From positions 85,470,087 to 85,534,086 of the forward strand of contig CM043966.1 in the NCBI GenBank assembly GCA_014529385.2: 64,000 nucleotides of DNA. Reading direction: 5' to 3'. The DNA is from Adiantum capillus-veneris (taxonomy: Eukaryota; Streptophyta; Polypodiopsida; Polypodiales; Pteridaceae). Within the stretch, counting starts at the first letter, position 1. Each line of letters starts with the position of its first letter. Shown piece by piece: positions 35,170-46,326 of the stretch. The translations under genes and the position numbers were made by a program. Under the pieces are notes generated by a model, which was not told the DNA's origin, did not search any database, and saw nothing but the letters and a program-made list of their open reading frames with translations.

Positions 35170-36386
35170 TCATGGATTTTTGGGGTGATTGTGTACAATT
35201 GCCTTCTTTTTGGGATGTGTTGCATAGGTATTTTGATACATCATACTAGGTGTGAAAGTAGGTGGAGATGGGCTGTTGTGGTCTAGATTGAATGTGTATG
35301 CATCCAATTGCTTGTAATACAATCCTTGCACAACATACAAGCCTCTGTCAATTACTTTCCTCCATTCATCGTTGTACCCCTTCTCCACCTTCTCCCTTGA
35401 TTTAATGCACTGGACTAAGTAGAAATCCACATCCTCAGCATTGGTTGAAGAATCTAGATTTATCGCAAATGTGTCACCAACACATAGAGCACTACTTAAC
35501 GAATCATGGTGGCCTTTGTTTGTGAAGTCATCATAGCCAATGAATTCAACTACTCGAATGTCATCTGTAGGCTCAGAATCAGCCTCAACCTCATTAGGTA
35601 ATGCTGTCAAAAGGTGATACTCTCAAGGTTTCACGTGAGGTATGTTTATGCAGCAATTCCAACTTGAGTGCATGCATGCATCACAGAAGCATGCCAATGG
35701 TCTTGTTGCAAGGGCAGTTGGATCTTGCAAGTTGTGACCATGGAAGGCATGCAAAGAGAGAGTTTCTTTAACATTGGCACAATTCCACTTGACTTCCCTA
35801 TTCACATCCCCTAATTTGACCTCCCAGAACACACGGACACATTCCCTATCTTTTGTAGGATATGATGCAGATGGTGCTCCCTTTGATAGATTTACTTGGC
35901 AATAAGAAACCATGCACACTTTAGAATAGCTCCATTAGGCTTTAGCTCTTCATGGGTCAGAGTTCTTTTCACAACTGCTCTTGCACAATCATTCTCTCCC
36001 TTGCCATTCCTTGATCCAAAGAAGAACCAGCTCATCCCGATCCCTGTCAGTCCACCATATCTTGCAACAAAATAGAAAGACCTGGCGCCCTTGATCTGCT
36101 AGGCCGCACCATAAGACCACACGCAGTGCTGTTTGGGAGTCACACCCTCTTGTTGTAACCAATAACGGTGTAGCATAAAGCAATGTTGCACAAACAATGT
36201 GTCATGCACCTTGTCATCCGATATGAAAAAGTGGATTGTTTTGACTACCTCCCTTTCCTTGCGGTAGTATGTTATGTGTACAAAAATGGTTACGTGACTA
36301 GAGTGCCAATGCATTGACCGAATCTCATTTTGCTCCTTGAAAGCATAATTCTCTGCAAGAGTCAACAACTGAAACAACCACAACAT
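35170..36386 (-). pseudogene. Transposase-like pseudogene of a plant repetitive family
   Basis: Read on the minus strand from 36386, the frame encodes FKEQNEIRSMHWHSSHVTIF, then FISDDKVHDTLFVQHCFMLH, GVTPKQHCVWSYGAA, a TAG stop, KGARSFYFVARYGGLTG, FFFGSRNGKGENDCARAVVK and RTLTHEELKPNG. After a frame shift near 35900 come VFWEVKLGDVNREVKWNC, LACFCDACMHSSWNCC, a TGA stop, then ALPNEVEAD to VVQGLYYKQLDAYTF. I recall related proteins in mosses and ferns in which VWSDG and HGKGEHDGAGA are conserved. An RNase H-like DDE enzyme is inferred, not proven. Here the motif Asp is Tyr (WSYG) and the GKGE.D motif is altered, so with two stops and a frame shift the copy is dead. Confidence 0.65.
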
Positions 36387-37069
36387 TCGAAAAATCTGAG
36401 TAGACTATCCTTGAATTTTTGTGCTTGCCATCAAGCTATATAGTTATGAGTGATAAAGGTCTTCAACTTGGTCTTCAAGAGTTGATGGAACTCCCTGCAG
36501 TACATTTATTTATGCAAAAGATCTTTTCTTGTTTTTATTGTTTCCATGCTTGTCTTTTGCTTCTATATATAAAAATACTTTCACAATAATACTCTTACCT
36601 AGCTTTGCTATCTCCAAGATCATAATTTCATCCTCTTCACTCCACATATCTTACAATCTCGCATCAGACATTCCCTTCTATGGAAACCTGTATCTGGTTG
36701 CTTTGGACATAGAATTGACTCCCACAGCTGTGTGACACCTTTGAATTGAGATGTGATGCCTCGCAACCCATGCTAATGTTGTCACCAATTGCATATGAAT
36801 TGCATACACGGTTGCAACCTACTTCATGCATCCCAAAAGAAGGAGAGAGTTTGTGGTTCAATACGTCCCTTAGTAAGGACATATGCACGTGGTATTCGCA
36901 ATAGCATGTGTATCAATCCTTCAGCCACCTACAAAAGAATGGCTTCAACATCTCAAACATTCTTGTGCCAATCTTGCAATGTGGATGCTTCTCTTTGAAC
37001 CTGTAAAACAACTCAACTTGCAATATCCATAAATGGTCAACTTATGCTCCCAGAATGCTAGCTGCAATA
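36387..37069. other. No gene seen
   Basis: The sequence may hold remains of the 5' part of the minus-strand transposase-like gene, but no motif could be recognised. Confidence 0.4.
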
Positions 37070-37715
37070 TACAAGATGTGTTAGCTTGCATACCCAATAT
37101 GCTAACTAGCATACTGAGTATGCTAACTAGCATAGATAGTGTGCTAACCACCATACCCAAAATGCTAACTAGCATACAAGGTATGTTAACAAGCATACCC
37201 AGTATGCTAGTGAGCATCTTTGAATGATCACTAGCATACAAAGTGTGTTAGCTTGCATACCCAATATGCTAAGTAGCATACAGGGTATGCTAACTAGCAT
37301 ACTCAGTATGCTAACTAACATAGATAGTGCTCTGACCAGCATACCCAGAATGCTAGCTAGCATACCAAGTATGTTAACAAGCATACCCAGTATGCTAGTG
37401 AGCATTTTTGAATGATCACTAGCACTCAAAGTGTGTTAGCTTGCATACCCAATATGTTAACAAGCATATCCAATATGCTAGTGAGCATCTTTGAATGATC
37501 ACTAGCACAAAAAGTGTATTAGCTTGCATACCCAATATGCTAACTAGCATAGTAGGTATGCTAGCTAGCATACTCAGTATGCTAATTAGCATAGATAGTG
37601 TTCCAACTAGCATACCCAGAATGCTAATTAGAATACCAGGTATGTTAACAAGCATACCCAATATGCTAGCTAGCATCTCTGAATAATCACAAAGTGTGTT
37701 AGCTTGTTTTTGAAG
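37070..37715. repeat. Minisatellite of 21-bp, partly palindromic units with higher-order structure
   Basis: Units such as gcatacccaatatgctaacta and gcatactgagtatgctaacta follow each other every 21 bp; each carries an inverted pair (agcata...tatgct). A divergent marker, gtgttagcttgcatac or a close variant, recurs at starts differing by about 167, 188, 83 and 180 bp, showing that groups of about eight units were copied as blocks. Because 21 bp is seven codons, both strands stay open as heptad repeats (for example MLTSILSMLTSID on plus and MLVSILGML on minus). No start signal or codon evidence supports coding. It directly precedes gypsy gag remnants. Confidence 0.9.
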
Positions 37716-37734
37716 ATTTCTTTCCCAATGTTCA

Positions 37735-38360
37735 AAGGTGGGAAAAGAGATGATCTCAATGTGCATATTTAGGCCTTTGAACAATATGCAAAAATTAAAG
37801 ACATTGATGAAGATGAATGGGGGGAGTATTTTCCACAAACATTGAGGGAGGCAGCACGAAAATGGTACTACCAGTACCCAGCTTGCCGATCCAAATCATA
37901 GAGTAAGCTTATTAAGGCCTTCAAGCTGGAACATTCATATAATAGGTGTGATGACGACATCTTGGGCGAACTAGACAAGGTTAAGCAAGGGAAGTTATCG
38001 ATCAAAAGCTATGCTGAGAAAGTCAAAGCACTGACCAAACAATTGTAAGAACCTCATTTGAAAAAAAGGATGAGAGCCTGGTTTTTGAATGGGTTCAAAA
38101 GCAAGAAACTACGAGAACAAGAGGTTCCAACATCGACAAAAAAAGTTCAATGATTTGGTGGAAAGAGCTCTGAAATTAGAGCAACTGGAAAAGAAGGAGA
38201 AGGGGTATAAGAAGAAACAATCGAGTGGGTCTTCCACTGAAGAGAGTTCCAGTTCTAGTTCTAGCTCCAATTCATCTAAAAGTGAGTCAGATTATAAGGG
38301 TAAGGGGAAGAAAAAGGGGTCCTGGACCAAAAAGATAGAGGAGATGTCCAAATAGATAGT
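37735..38360 (+). pseudogene. Ty3/gypsy Gag (capsid) remnant
   Basis: The frame reads FPMFKGGKRDDLNVHI, a stop, AFEQYAKIKDIDEDEWGEYF, PQTLREAARKWYYQYP, a stop, then LGELDKVKQGKLSIKSYAEK. This is the typical plant gypsy Gag layout, with F-x-G near the start, W-x-YF-x-TL and A-x-WYY in the capsid, and LKQG near its end. A Ser-rich basic linker (38220-38350) follows. Several stops show it is inactive. It opens a degenerate plus-strand element running to about 43.8 kb. Confidence 0.75.
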
Positions 38361-38373
38361 TCAAATTGCGAGG

Positions 38374-38770
38374 ATGAGACCCTCAATCAAGAAGACAAAG
38401 ATCTGGTGTTCCAAATGTAGATCAAAGGACCATATGTCTAATGAATGTTCTCAATGCACTTGCTATAAATCCTTTGGTCATGTTTGGAACATTTGTGGAA
38501 CTAGAATTCACCACTTCAAGAAGGATAAAGCCTTATTGATGATTGTGTTCACCAACCCTAAAACACCCAAGGCAAATGGTACCAGTGGGTCCAAGGATAA
38601 TGAAGCTAGTACAAGCACTAGTGCTGGTAGAGGGAGATGTCAGGGAGGCAGTGGTAGGGGTAGGGGATGGATAAATTATGGAAAAAAACCTAGATTGCTA
38701 TGGTTTCGACAAGTATGGACACTTGGTTGCCCAATGCTCAAAAGGTTCGAAGCCAAGAACCACTAACGAG
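38374..38770 (+). pseudogene. Gag nucleocapsid-like region with zinc-knuckle remnants
   Basis: A 130-codon frame has two cysteine-rich blocks (WCSKCRSKDHMSNECSQC and, in another frame near 38695, CYGFDKYGHLVAQC) of zinc-knuckle character with altered spacing. They are followed by a Gly/Arg-rich tail. Such regions bind the element's RNA. Interrupted and probably non-functional. Confidence 0.55.
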
Positions 38771-41040
38771 AAGCACTAGAACCAATGTCAGTCAGGGTCA
38801 TAACCAGAAGTAGAGGGGTAATCATTGAATATATCCTAGAGGAGGAGAACAAATAGACTGCTAAGACCAAGAAGTGGGAGCCAGAGAGTAGTCTGGAAGG
38901 CTAAGGGCAAGGAGAAGGTAGTAGATGAATGGCACGAGCAAAGGGAGCTCGTAGCAAAAATCATTGAAAACCTGGCTAAGAAGCTGTCAGAATAGCCAGA
39001 CTGTTTTGAAGTGCACATGATTCAAAAACTACCACCCAAGTCTTCAAAGGTCTAGAAGGAGAAGCTAGAAACTAGAGTAGACGATGGTGTAGCCAAAGTG
39101 TCTCGACCATAGCAAAGGGCACAAGCAAGTATGTATGGGCTAGTAGGTGCATGCATGGGAAATGAAGCAGGTATGAAGTGAAAGCTTAGCAAAGAATATT
39201 TTAAAGTGTATGGCCAAAGTGCTTGAAGAGTGGTGCATGTTGGTCTTTACAGATCTATAATCAGAGTCCTGGTTGCCAAGATATTGCCAGTTCAAGTTTT
39301 CAGGGGGCTAGTTCTATGCCCAATTTTGTTGCCTTGGCTGGTGTGCCATCTAAGGTATTTATAGCCTTGCCAAGATTCGTATGTGAAGTATGCAATAGAT
39401 GAAGCCCACAGGAGTTGACGACATGTCAATCGAAGTCCAGATCAACAAGATACTGAAGTCCAGATCGAAGTCCAGATCAACAAGATACTGAAGTTCAAAG
39501 TTGACGGCACCAGTCGGGAGTGCCAGATGAATTTTCTCAATTTTGGCCAGCTTGGTCGGAGGGCTTTCCAAAGTTGGGATGCACCGGGATTCTAAAATTT
39601 TGAAGTTGAAGACTTGGTTCGTAGGTTGGAATTTGTAGCTCGGCAATTGGATTACCAGGTAGAGAATGGCACGGAACTGAAACAAAGGAGAAAAGCAAAA
39701 TTTTTATGATTCTTTTGGGAGTATTTTTGGTGGTTTAAGGGAGCCCTTGAGGGCCAGTGCATCACGGCCTAGCACATGGGGTCGAACAATCCCACATGCA
39801 CAGGTGCAAAGAAAGAAGGAAGGGTAAATGGGGTGCACCATTGGAGCCACTTGAAGCAATGAAGTGGAGAGAGAGGGATCCCTGGGAGCTCTCCAGTGGT
39901 GAGCCGTGGTGTAGCCTCCTGAAGCGTTGCGTTGGCGGTGGTTTGGCGCACTTGGGTGCTTCCGAGTGTAGTAGACAATGATTTTGGGTGATCGTGTTTC
40001 GTTGGCAGCATCGTGAGATAGTGATGATGTGGCATGCCCGCAAGGGACTGGTTAAAGGCCCTAAGGGCCAAACGTTTTTGAAGGGAAACTTGGGAGTACT
40101 GACAACGCCATTAGGGATCCAACTAAGAGATGGTGAATATGGAGGGAAAGGAAAGCTGAGATTAGCAAGAGGTGCTCCACATGCAAAAGTAAAAGAAAAA
40201 AAAAAGGTGACAAAAATAGAACGGTGGCTCACACACCCATGTAGGGGCCAATTTTTTGAAATTTTAGGGTTCTTTTCAAAGGGAGCTCTTAGGGAGGAAC
40301 TCTTGGACAAATTTGGGGCCAACAAGGATACCAACAGGAAGAGGATTTCTCACACTCTAAAAATGAGAGGTGAAGCTCAGGGCTTACAAAGTGTTTTTGT
40401 GCTCATCAAGGTCGTGTCAATGGAGCCAATAGTAGCAGGTTTTCATGGTTGTTGTAGATGGTGTATTCGTCTCATAACAGGAACAACAAATCTTGTGCCA
40501 TTCCTTCCCTTTTCCCTCTTTCTCGTCTTTGCTCTGCTCTAAGTGCTTGGTACCAATTGTGTGAATTGTGTGTCCGTTCCGGGCTATCTGTGTGTGTGAG
40601 AGAGAAAGAGAGAGAGAGAGGTGTGTGTTGTTTGATTGTTGTAAACGGGAAAAATTGGTGTGGATTTTGTCTACTGATGGTGGGAAGCATGCATGCATTG
40701 ATATGCATGCAAACAATGGTGTTCTTGCCAATATGTGTGGTTTTGATGGCAATTTCTAGTGGACAAGGGTGTCGTGAGTACCTTGGGCTATAGAGAGGCA
40801 TCTGTGCTGTGTTTCTGGATGTGTTCCCATTCCCCCTCTCCAACGAGTCCATGATAGCTACAATGCAAAGCCTGGACAATGAGGTACATGAAGTCAAAAC
40901 AAATTTGACTAAAGCTGGGTCAATTGAACTGAAGGAGGGCCAATTAGAGGGTTTGTCTTAGGTTCAACCATCCAACCACTAGCAAAGAAGCATAATGGAA
41001 TTGTGAAGATTCTAAAGACAAATCTTATAGTTTAGACAAC
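38771..41040. other. Unassigned interior of the gypsy remnant
   Basis: This holds disconnected frames between Gag and protease. The 39740-40560 part is open on both strands for up to 190 codons without any recognisable domain. A short (GA) run lies at about 40599-40620. An unrecognised insertion is possible. Confidence 0.3.
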
Positions 41041-41044
41041 ATTT

Positions 41045-41728
41045 TTGGTAATGATCAAGACCATATTTATCAACTACGAAAGAATACAGATGTTGACAGT
41101 CGAGTTAAATGATATCAGACAAACATTACCAGTGGCTGCAAAATTCATCAAACAAAAGAGAAAAGCTGAAGTTGAATCCAGAACAGTGGACTTGGTAGCC
41201 ATTTGGGATGACAAGGTTCTAGTGATTTAGATACACTACAAGCTCAAGAAGAAATGGGTACCATTGTCTGGAGTAATCCTGGATGGGGAAGATGGAGTAC
41301 ATCATTGGTAAGAATCTGAGGCAGAAGCTAGGGATAACTCAGATGAAACTAGCCCCATTTAATGTAAGGTGAATGACCATAGAGTAGTCCAAGCTATTGG
41401 ACTCATTGAGAACATGCAGATTAGGGTAGGAAAGGAGAATTTCAAAACTAGTTTTTTGGTATTAGATGTGCAAGGAGCTTATGGAATATTTTTAGGAAGA
41501 CCATGGCTCAGAACTATTGGACCCATCCATGATTATGCAAACCAGACTTTAACCATTCAAGGCTCTAGCAAAATAATTCAAATCAAAGCTCATAATACAA
41601 GAAGTTGGAAGAAGGCTCTAAGGCTTGAGGAGTTGTGTAAGAAGTATGAGACCAAAAAGATTCAAATAATGGAAGGGACAACTTCTGGGACATATAGTGT
41701 CCAAGAATGGGATGGAAATGGCAAATGA
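41045..41728 (+). pseudogene. Ty3/gypsy protease (retropepsin) remnant
   Basis: Translation near 41255-41300 gives PLSGVILDGEDGVHH, corresponding to the VLLDGGSG-type active site of this gypsy group with altered residues. The frame at 41369-41728 has VVQAIGLIENMQIRVGKENF, a TSFLVLD strand and GIFLGRPWLRTIG, the conserved C-terminal flap. The domain would cleave the polyprotein. Active-site decay and stops on both sides make it inactive. Confidence 0.65.
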
Positions 41729-41759
41729 GAAGTGCATTATGTATGGTAGATCACCAACC

Positions 41760-42400
41760 ACGGTGCTAAGTTGAGTTTGCTTTTGGGATACATGAACTTC
41801 TATACGAGGTTTGTTCATATGTTTGTAGCCAAGGCATTACCTTTATATGAACTACCCAAGAAAGAGAATAAATTCATTTGGACTGAAGAATGTGAACAAA
41901 GTTTCCAATACTTAAATTATATGATCATGTAGAATGCTTCTAGCATGGCTATGGGAGCCAAACTGGCCAACCTGATGAGAAGACATACTACCCGGTCTAC
42001 TTTGCCAGTCGTCGCAGGTTCAACACAACTGAACAGGGGTACTCAGCTATTGGAAGAGAAGTATTGGGGATGGTATTCAACCCCTATTCAACACAGTTGA
42101 ACATGGGTACTTGGCTATTAAAGAGAAGTACTGAAGATGGTATTCGATGCTACCAAATTTAAACATTATCTACTAGGCAAGCTATTTCACTTCTATGTAG
42201 ATCATCAAATCTTTTGTTTCTAATCAACAAGGTTATTATACAAGGACAACTAATCAGGTGGTTGATGTCTCTAATGGAGTTTAAATTTAAGATCTTCCAT
42301 AAGCCAGGGAAAACACATTGTGTTGCAGACTTCCTTTCCAGAAGCACAAAAGGCTGTTTAGAAATTTCATTAAGGGATGAGCTAGTAGATGTTGAATTAT
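41760..42400 (+). pseudogene. Ty3/gypsy reverse-transcriptase end and RNase H remnant
   Basis: After the protease the frame resumes at LSLLLGYMNFYTRFVHMFVA, which corresponds to the end of the gypsy reverse transcriptase (connection region). The palm, with its YxDD site, is missing. Then come KFIWTEECEQSFQYL, FDATKFKHYLLGKLFHFYVD, and WLMSLMEFKFKIFHKPGKTH followed by VADFLSR, the RNase H core and its end. A block near 42020-42130 is duplicated (ttcaacacaactgaacagggtactcagctattg and a close variant). It is a large internal deletion derivative. Confidence 0.7.
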
Positions 42401-42599
42401 TCTAGACAACAACAGCTGAAGAAGATCCACACCCAGAATGGTAGGAAGTTTATGGTTTTCTTTAGCTGGGGAAGTTTCCAGATGACTCGTCCTAGAATAA
42501 AAGGAAAGCACTAATCATAAAAAGATTGAAATTCACTATCATTGTTGGAGCATTCTACAAACTATGCATTGACGGTGTGCTTTGGAGATGTGTACCAAT

Positions 42600-43810
42600 G
42601 AAAGGAAGAATATGAGATCTCAATGAAGCTCATAATGGAGATGCTGGAGGGAACTTTCTAATTGATATCACAAACAAGAAGATCCTTTAGGTAGATTTAT
42701 GGTGGAAAACTATGATGGTTGATGTCATAGCTTTCTGCAAAACATGTGATATTTACCAAAGGTTGGGAAGGCCAATGACAACCGATGTGACACCACTAAC
42801 TCCAATATATCCACTAGGAATTTTCATGAAATGGGGTCTGGATTTTATGGGGCCATTCAAGAAAGTAACCCCAAGAAAGAATAAATATATTGTTATGGCC
42901 ATCTGTTATGTCAGCAAGTGGATCGAAGCAAAGGCCTTGTTGGCGGACAACAATGCTAAATCAACAGCTACATTTTTGTATGAAAAAATCATATGCAGAT
43001 ATGGATGTCCAGTAGAAATAATTTTAGATCAAGGAACGCACTTTATCAATGAAACTATTTAGATACTGACTGAGATGTTTTTAATAAAGCACCAAAAATC
43101 CACATCGTATTATCCGAGGTGCAATGGCCAAGCAAAAAGAAGTAATAAAACCATTAAGAGTATCCTTGCCAAGATAGTTTAGAAGGAATCGCATAAGTGG
43201 GACACTAAGTTTCACTTAGCATTATGGGCCTATAGAACTGCCTACAAGGTCACTACTGGCATGGAAGCTTTTAGGATGGTGTGTGGCACAAAGGCAATAG
43301 TACCAATGGTATTTTCTATTCCCAATTTAAGAATTGCAGTTGAATATGGAATGGACTTTAATCAAAATCTAAAGCAGAGACTAGAAAAGCTTTTATGAGT
43401 GGATGAAATTAGATAGAGGGCCATGTTAGAACAAGAAGTAGTCCAGCAAAGGAGGAAGCACTGGCATGACAATAAGATTGAGTTCAAAGGATTCAAGAAA
43501 GGTGATCTAGTACTGCTTTATTAGTCCAAGTTGGAACCTAAGAAATCAAATTTGAAAATAGCTTGGCCAAGACCCTGTGAGGTGGATTGCATGTTCTCCA
43601 ATGGTACTGTAAGACTTAGAGATTTCCCAGGGCTACTGCTACCAAGAGTATACAATGGGGCCAAGATCAAGCTATACTATGCGAGAACATTGAAAATTCC
43701 ATTAGAACCATTACCAGAGGTATCACGTGAATCAAATGATGAACCTTTGAATTTGTTTCATATCAGGATAGTGGGGACAATTAAAGAGCCAATGAAAACT
43801 CAACCTTAGA
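42600..43810 (+). pseudogene. Ty3/gypsy integrase remnant
   Basis: The frame encodes a zinc-finger end (VIAFCKTCDIYQRLGRP), the core (FMKWGLDFMGPFKKVTPRKN; VMAICYVSKWIEAKALLADN; YGCPVEIILDQGTHFINETI), then after TAG the third core part (STSYYPRCNGQAKRSNKTIK; LWAYRTAYKVTTGMEAFRM). The C-terminal KGDLVLL and RPCEVDCMFSNGTVRLRDF follow. Motifs are in the normal order. At least four in-frame stops interrupt it, so it is dead though well preserved. Confidence 0.8.
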
Positions 43811-45335
43811 CCAGTCCCAGAATTGATAAGCCACTTCAGGACCAGTGGGACATGCAATCTTGTCACATCACCTAACGGTCACCAACAAAAAATAAATGCC
43901 ACCATCATCAAAAGGATCTTGTCAGTAATAACAATTATAATGGATCAATGCATGTGTGACACATCATAAACAGTGCGCATCATTTCGAGAAGGCCAAGGA
44001 GTGGTGCATTCATGGTACATCTGCATATGACTATGTGAAGGGTTTGCCCATCTTCACTTTATTCACACCCTCTTGTTCCATTTGCGTCACGAGCTGAAGC
44101 AACCTCTTCAAGCTCACAATAATAGTAGCAAACACCCTCAATAATTGTAGTTATGTTATTTGAGACCCCACAATACTCTCTCTACGGACCTTTCACCACA
44201 GAAAGTAAGTCTTCTTCTACCCAAACCTGTTTGTTTGAGTTGTGCATTGGCAAAAACACAACCTCAAAGAAAATGCAAGAAATGCTAGACAACATGATAG
44301 CAAAAGCCGAGAGATTGAAAGCATTTATAACAAAAGACATAGGAGTAGTAGCCCACAACAAGATAGCCAAATATGTTTTTTAAGAGAAAGAGAAAAATAT
44401 GTTAATGTTATGGCACCTAGAAGTGGTGGTAGAGGCTACAACATTGCCCTTTGATGCAGGGATTACCCAGCACGTACTTTCCACATACTAGGTAGAGAAG
44501 AGCACAACACTAGCCAGCACTGGTCAATGGCAGATTACTAGATCTCACACCTGGTGAGTTAGCCCATGTATTCAAAATACCAGATGCACCCTAACCCACA
44601 CCAGCCATAGCTAAGAAAGTAAAAAAATTTCCTAAAGAAGATGACCAGGCTAGAAAGAAAAGGAAAGAGGGTGTCCAGGGCATTCCAGCAGCAACACTAG
44701 AATGCACTGCTATATACAGGTTCATTGCAAAAACCATCAGCCTAAAAAATAACCCAACTTACCTCTCTAAAAGGCTATTTGCCAATGTTCCTGACTCAAA
44801 TCCAAAATTCAAAGGCTACTATCAATATAAGCCACTTTTGTATACTAGCGTAGTGCAGCAAACTGCCAAGGCCAAATCCTTAATCTGTTTTAGGCCTAGT
44901 ACTTTTGGAAATTCCTCTACTGCGCAGATATGATGCCAGTACACATCAATGTTCAAAAAATCTAGGATAAGGTGACAAAGGAGAGGGCAGAATAAATCTT
45001 AGTCGCCTCATTTGAAGAAATGGCCACCGGGGAGTTTGACAAGACTAGCACATCACAGACCAAGGACACCGCAACAAAGCAAGCAAAAGGATAGGGAAAA
45101 GAGATTGTGCAAATTGGAGTAAAATAGACATCAGCCTAGATAGCAATTGGGTCAGACAGCAACAAGAAGCAAAAAACCAGTGATCTGCTAAAAGGATTTG
45201 AGGCCAGAGTTCAACAAACATCACACACTCAGAAGTCCCTAGAACACGCGACGTAAGGACAGACATGTGAGCTGCCAACTACACAAGACACTAGCAAAGA
45301 GGCAAACACTAAACAAACTCAGACTAGCACCAGGA
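43811..45335. other. Unassigned retroelement debris
   Basis: A 76-codon plus frame (44153-44383) and interrupted downstream frames (for example TYLSKRLFANVPDSNPKFKG near 44760) hint at a Gag-like coding region without diagnostic motifs. The right edge touches the truncated end of copia A. Confidence 0.35.
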
Positions 45336-45339
45336 CTGA

Positions 45340-46326
45340 GGAGAAGCTGACCTTGTGCAGTGCTCAAAGCCAAACCAAACCCAAATTCCCATCATAAAGC
45401 TGGACACGCTGCAGTGCTTGTAGGAGCAACCTTTTCGCTCTTCCTCAGCCACAGGAAAATCTTGTTTGCTAAGTTTCACATATGGTGGCAATGGAACACT
45501 CAATTCCTTTCCCTTCTCCATATTGAAACGTTGCAAAACCTTGTCAATATACTCTGTTTGAGATAACCAAATCAGCTTCTTTGATCTGTCTCTCTCAATG
45601 CGCATACCAAGTATATGACTTGCCTCACCCATGTCTTTCATGTCAAACGATTTTGCCATCTTTGACTTCAAAGCTGAAATTTCTTCCAAGTGTTTGCCAG
45701 CAATCAACATGTCATCCACATACAAAATAAGGATAATCCAACTGCCATCCTTAGTCTTCTTTGTATATAGACAGTGATCGTACTCACTATGTTTGTAGCC
45801 TTGAGAAAGCATAAACTGGTGGAACTTATGGTACCATGCCCTCGGTGATTGCCATCCTTAGTCTTCTTTGTATATAGACAGTGATCGTACTCACTATGTT
45901 TGTAGCCTTGAGAAAGCATAAACTGGTGGAACTTATGGTATCATGCCCTCGGTGATTGTTTTAAGCCATAAATACTCTTTAACAACTGGCATACCAAATC
46001 TTCCTTGCCTTTCTCAACAAACCGTTCTGGCTACTGCATGTAAATTTCCACATCTAAATCACCATGCAAGAACGCTGTCTTGACATCCATTTGGTGCAAC
46101 ACCAAATCCAATATGGCAACCAATGCAAGAAAGCATCTCAATGTAGTCATCTTGACCACTGGAGAGAAGACTTCATCAAAGTCAATGCCTTGTTCTTGCT
46201 TAAAGCCTTGGCAATAAGCCTTGCTTTGTACTTTGGCTGACTATCATGAGCGGTGATCTTATACCTGTAAACCCATTTACAAGGTAGAGCCTTTTTTCCC
46301 TATGGTAATTTAACTAGCTTCCATGT
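45340..46326 (-). pseudogene. Copia A reverse transcriptase
   Basis: The minus strand encodes WVYRYKITAHDSQPKYKARL, IAKGFKQEQGIDFDEVFSPV, QMDVKTAFLHGDLDVEIYMQ, a stop, LLKSIYGLKQSPRAWY and, after the tandem duplication, ILYVDDMLIAGK with the catalytic YVDD. Then come MAKSFDMKDMGEASHILGMR and the frame runs into unrelated residues near 45430. Stops, a 107-bp duplication and loss of RNase H inactivate it. Confidence 0.85.
45744..45957. repeat. 107-bp tandem duplication inside the reverse transcriptase
   Basis: 45744-45850 and 45851-45957 are near-identical (only a c/t change, taccatg/tatcatg, stands out). A 107-bp unit is not a multiple of three, so it shifts the frame just before the YVDD motif. 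Near-identity dates it as recent, or it may be an assembly artefact. Confidence 0.9.

Noticed and set aside
36945-37838. Minus- and plus-strand heptad-repeat proteins (MLxSI units)
   Set aside because: The frames arise from the 21-bp repeat. Both strands are equally open, and no promoter or flanking coding sequence is present.
39757-40560. Long frames on both strands (up to 190 codons)
   Set aside because: No recognisable domain. The frames overlap on opposite strands inside decayed element sequence, so neither can be supported.
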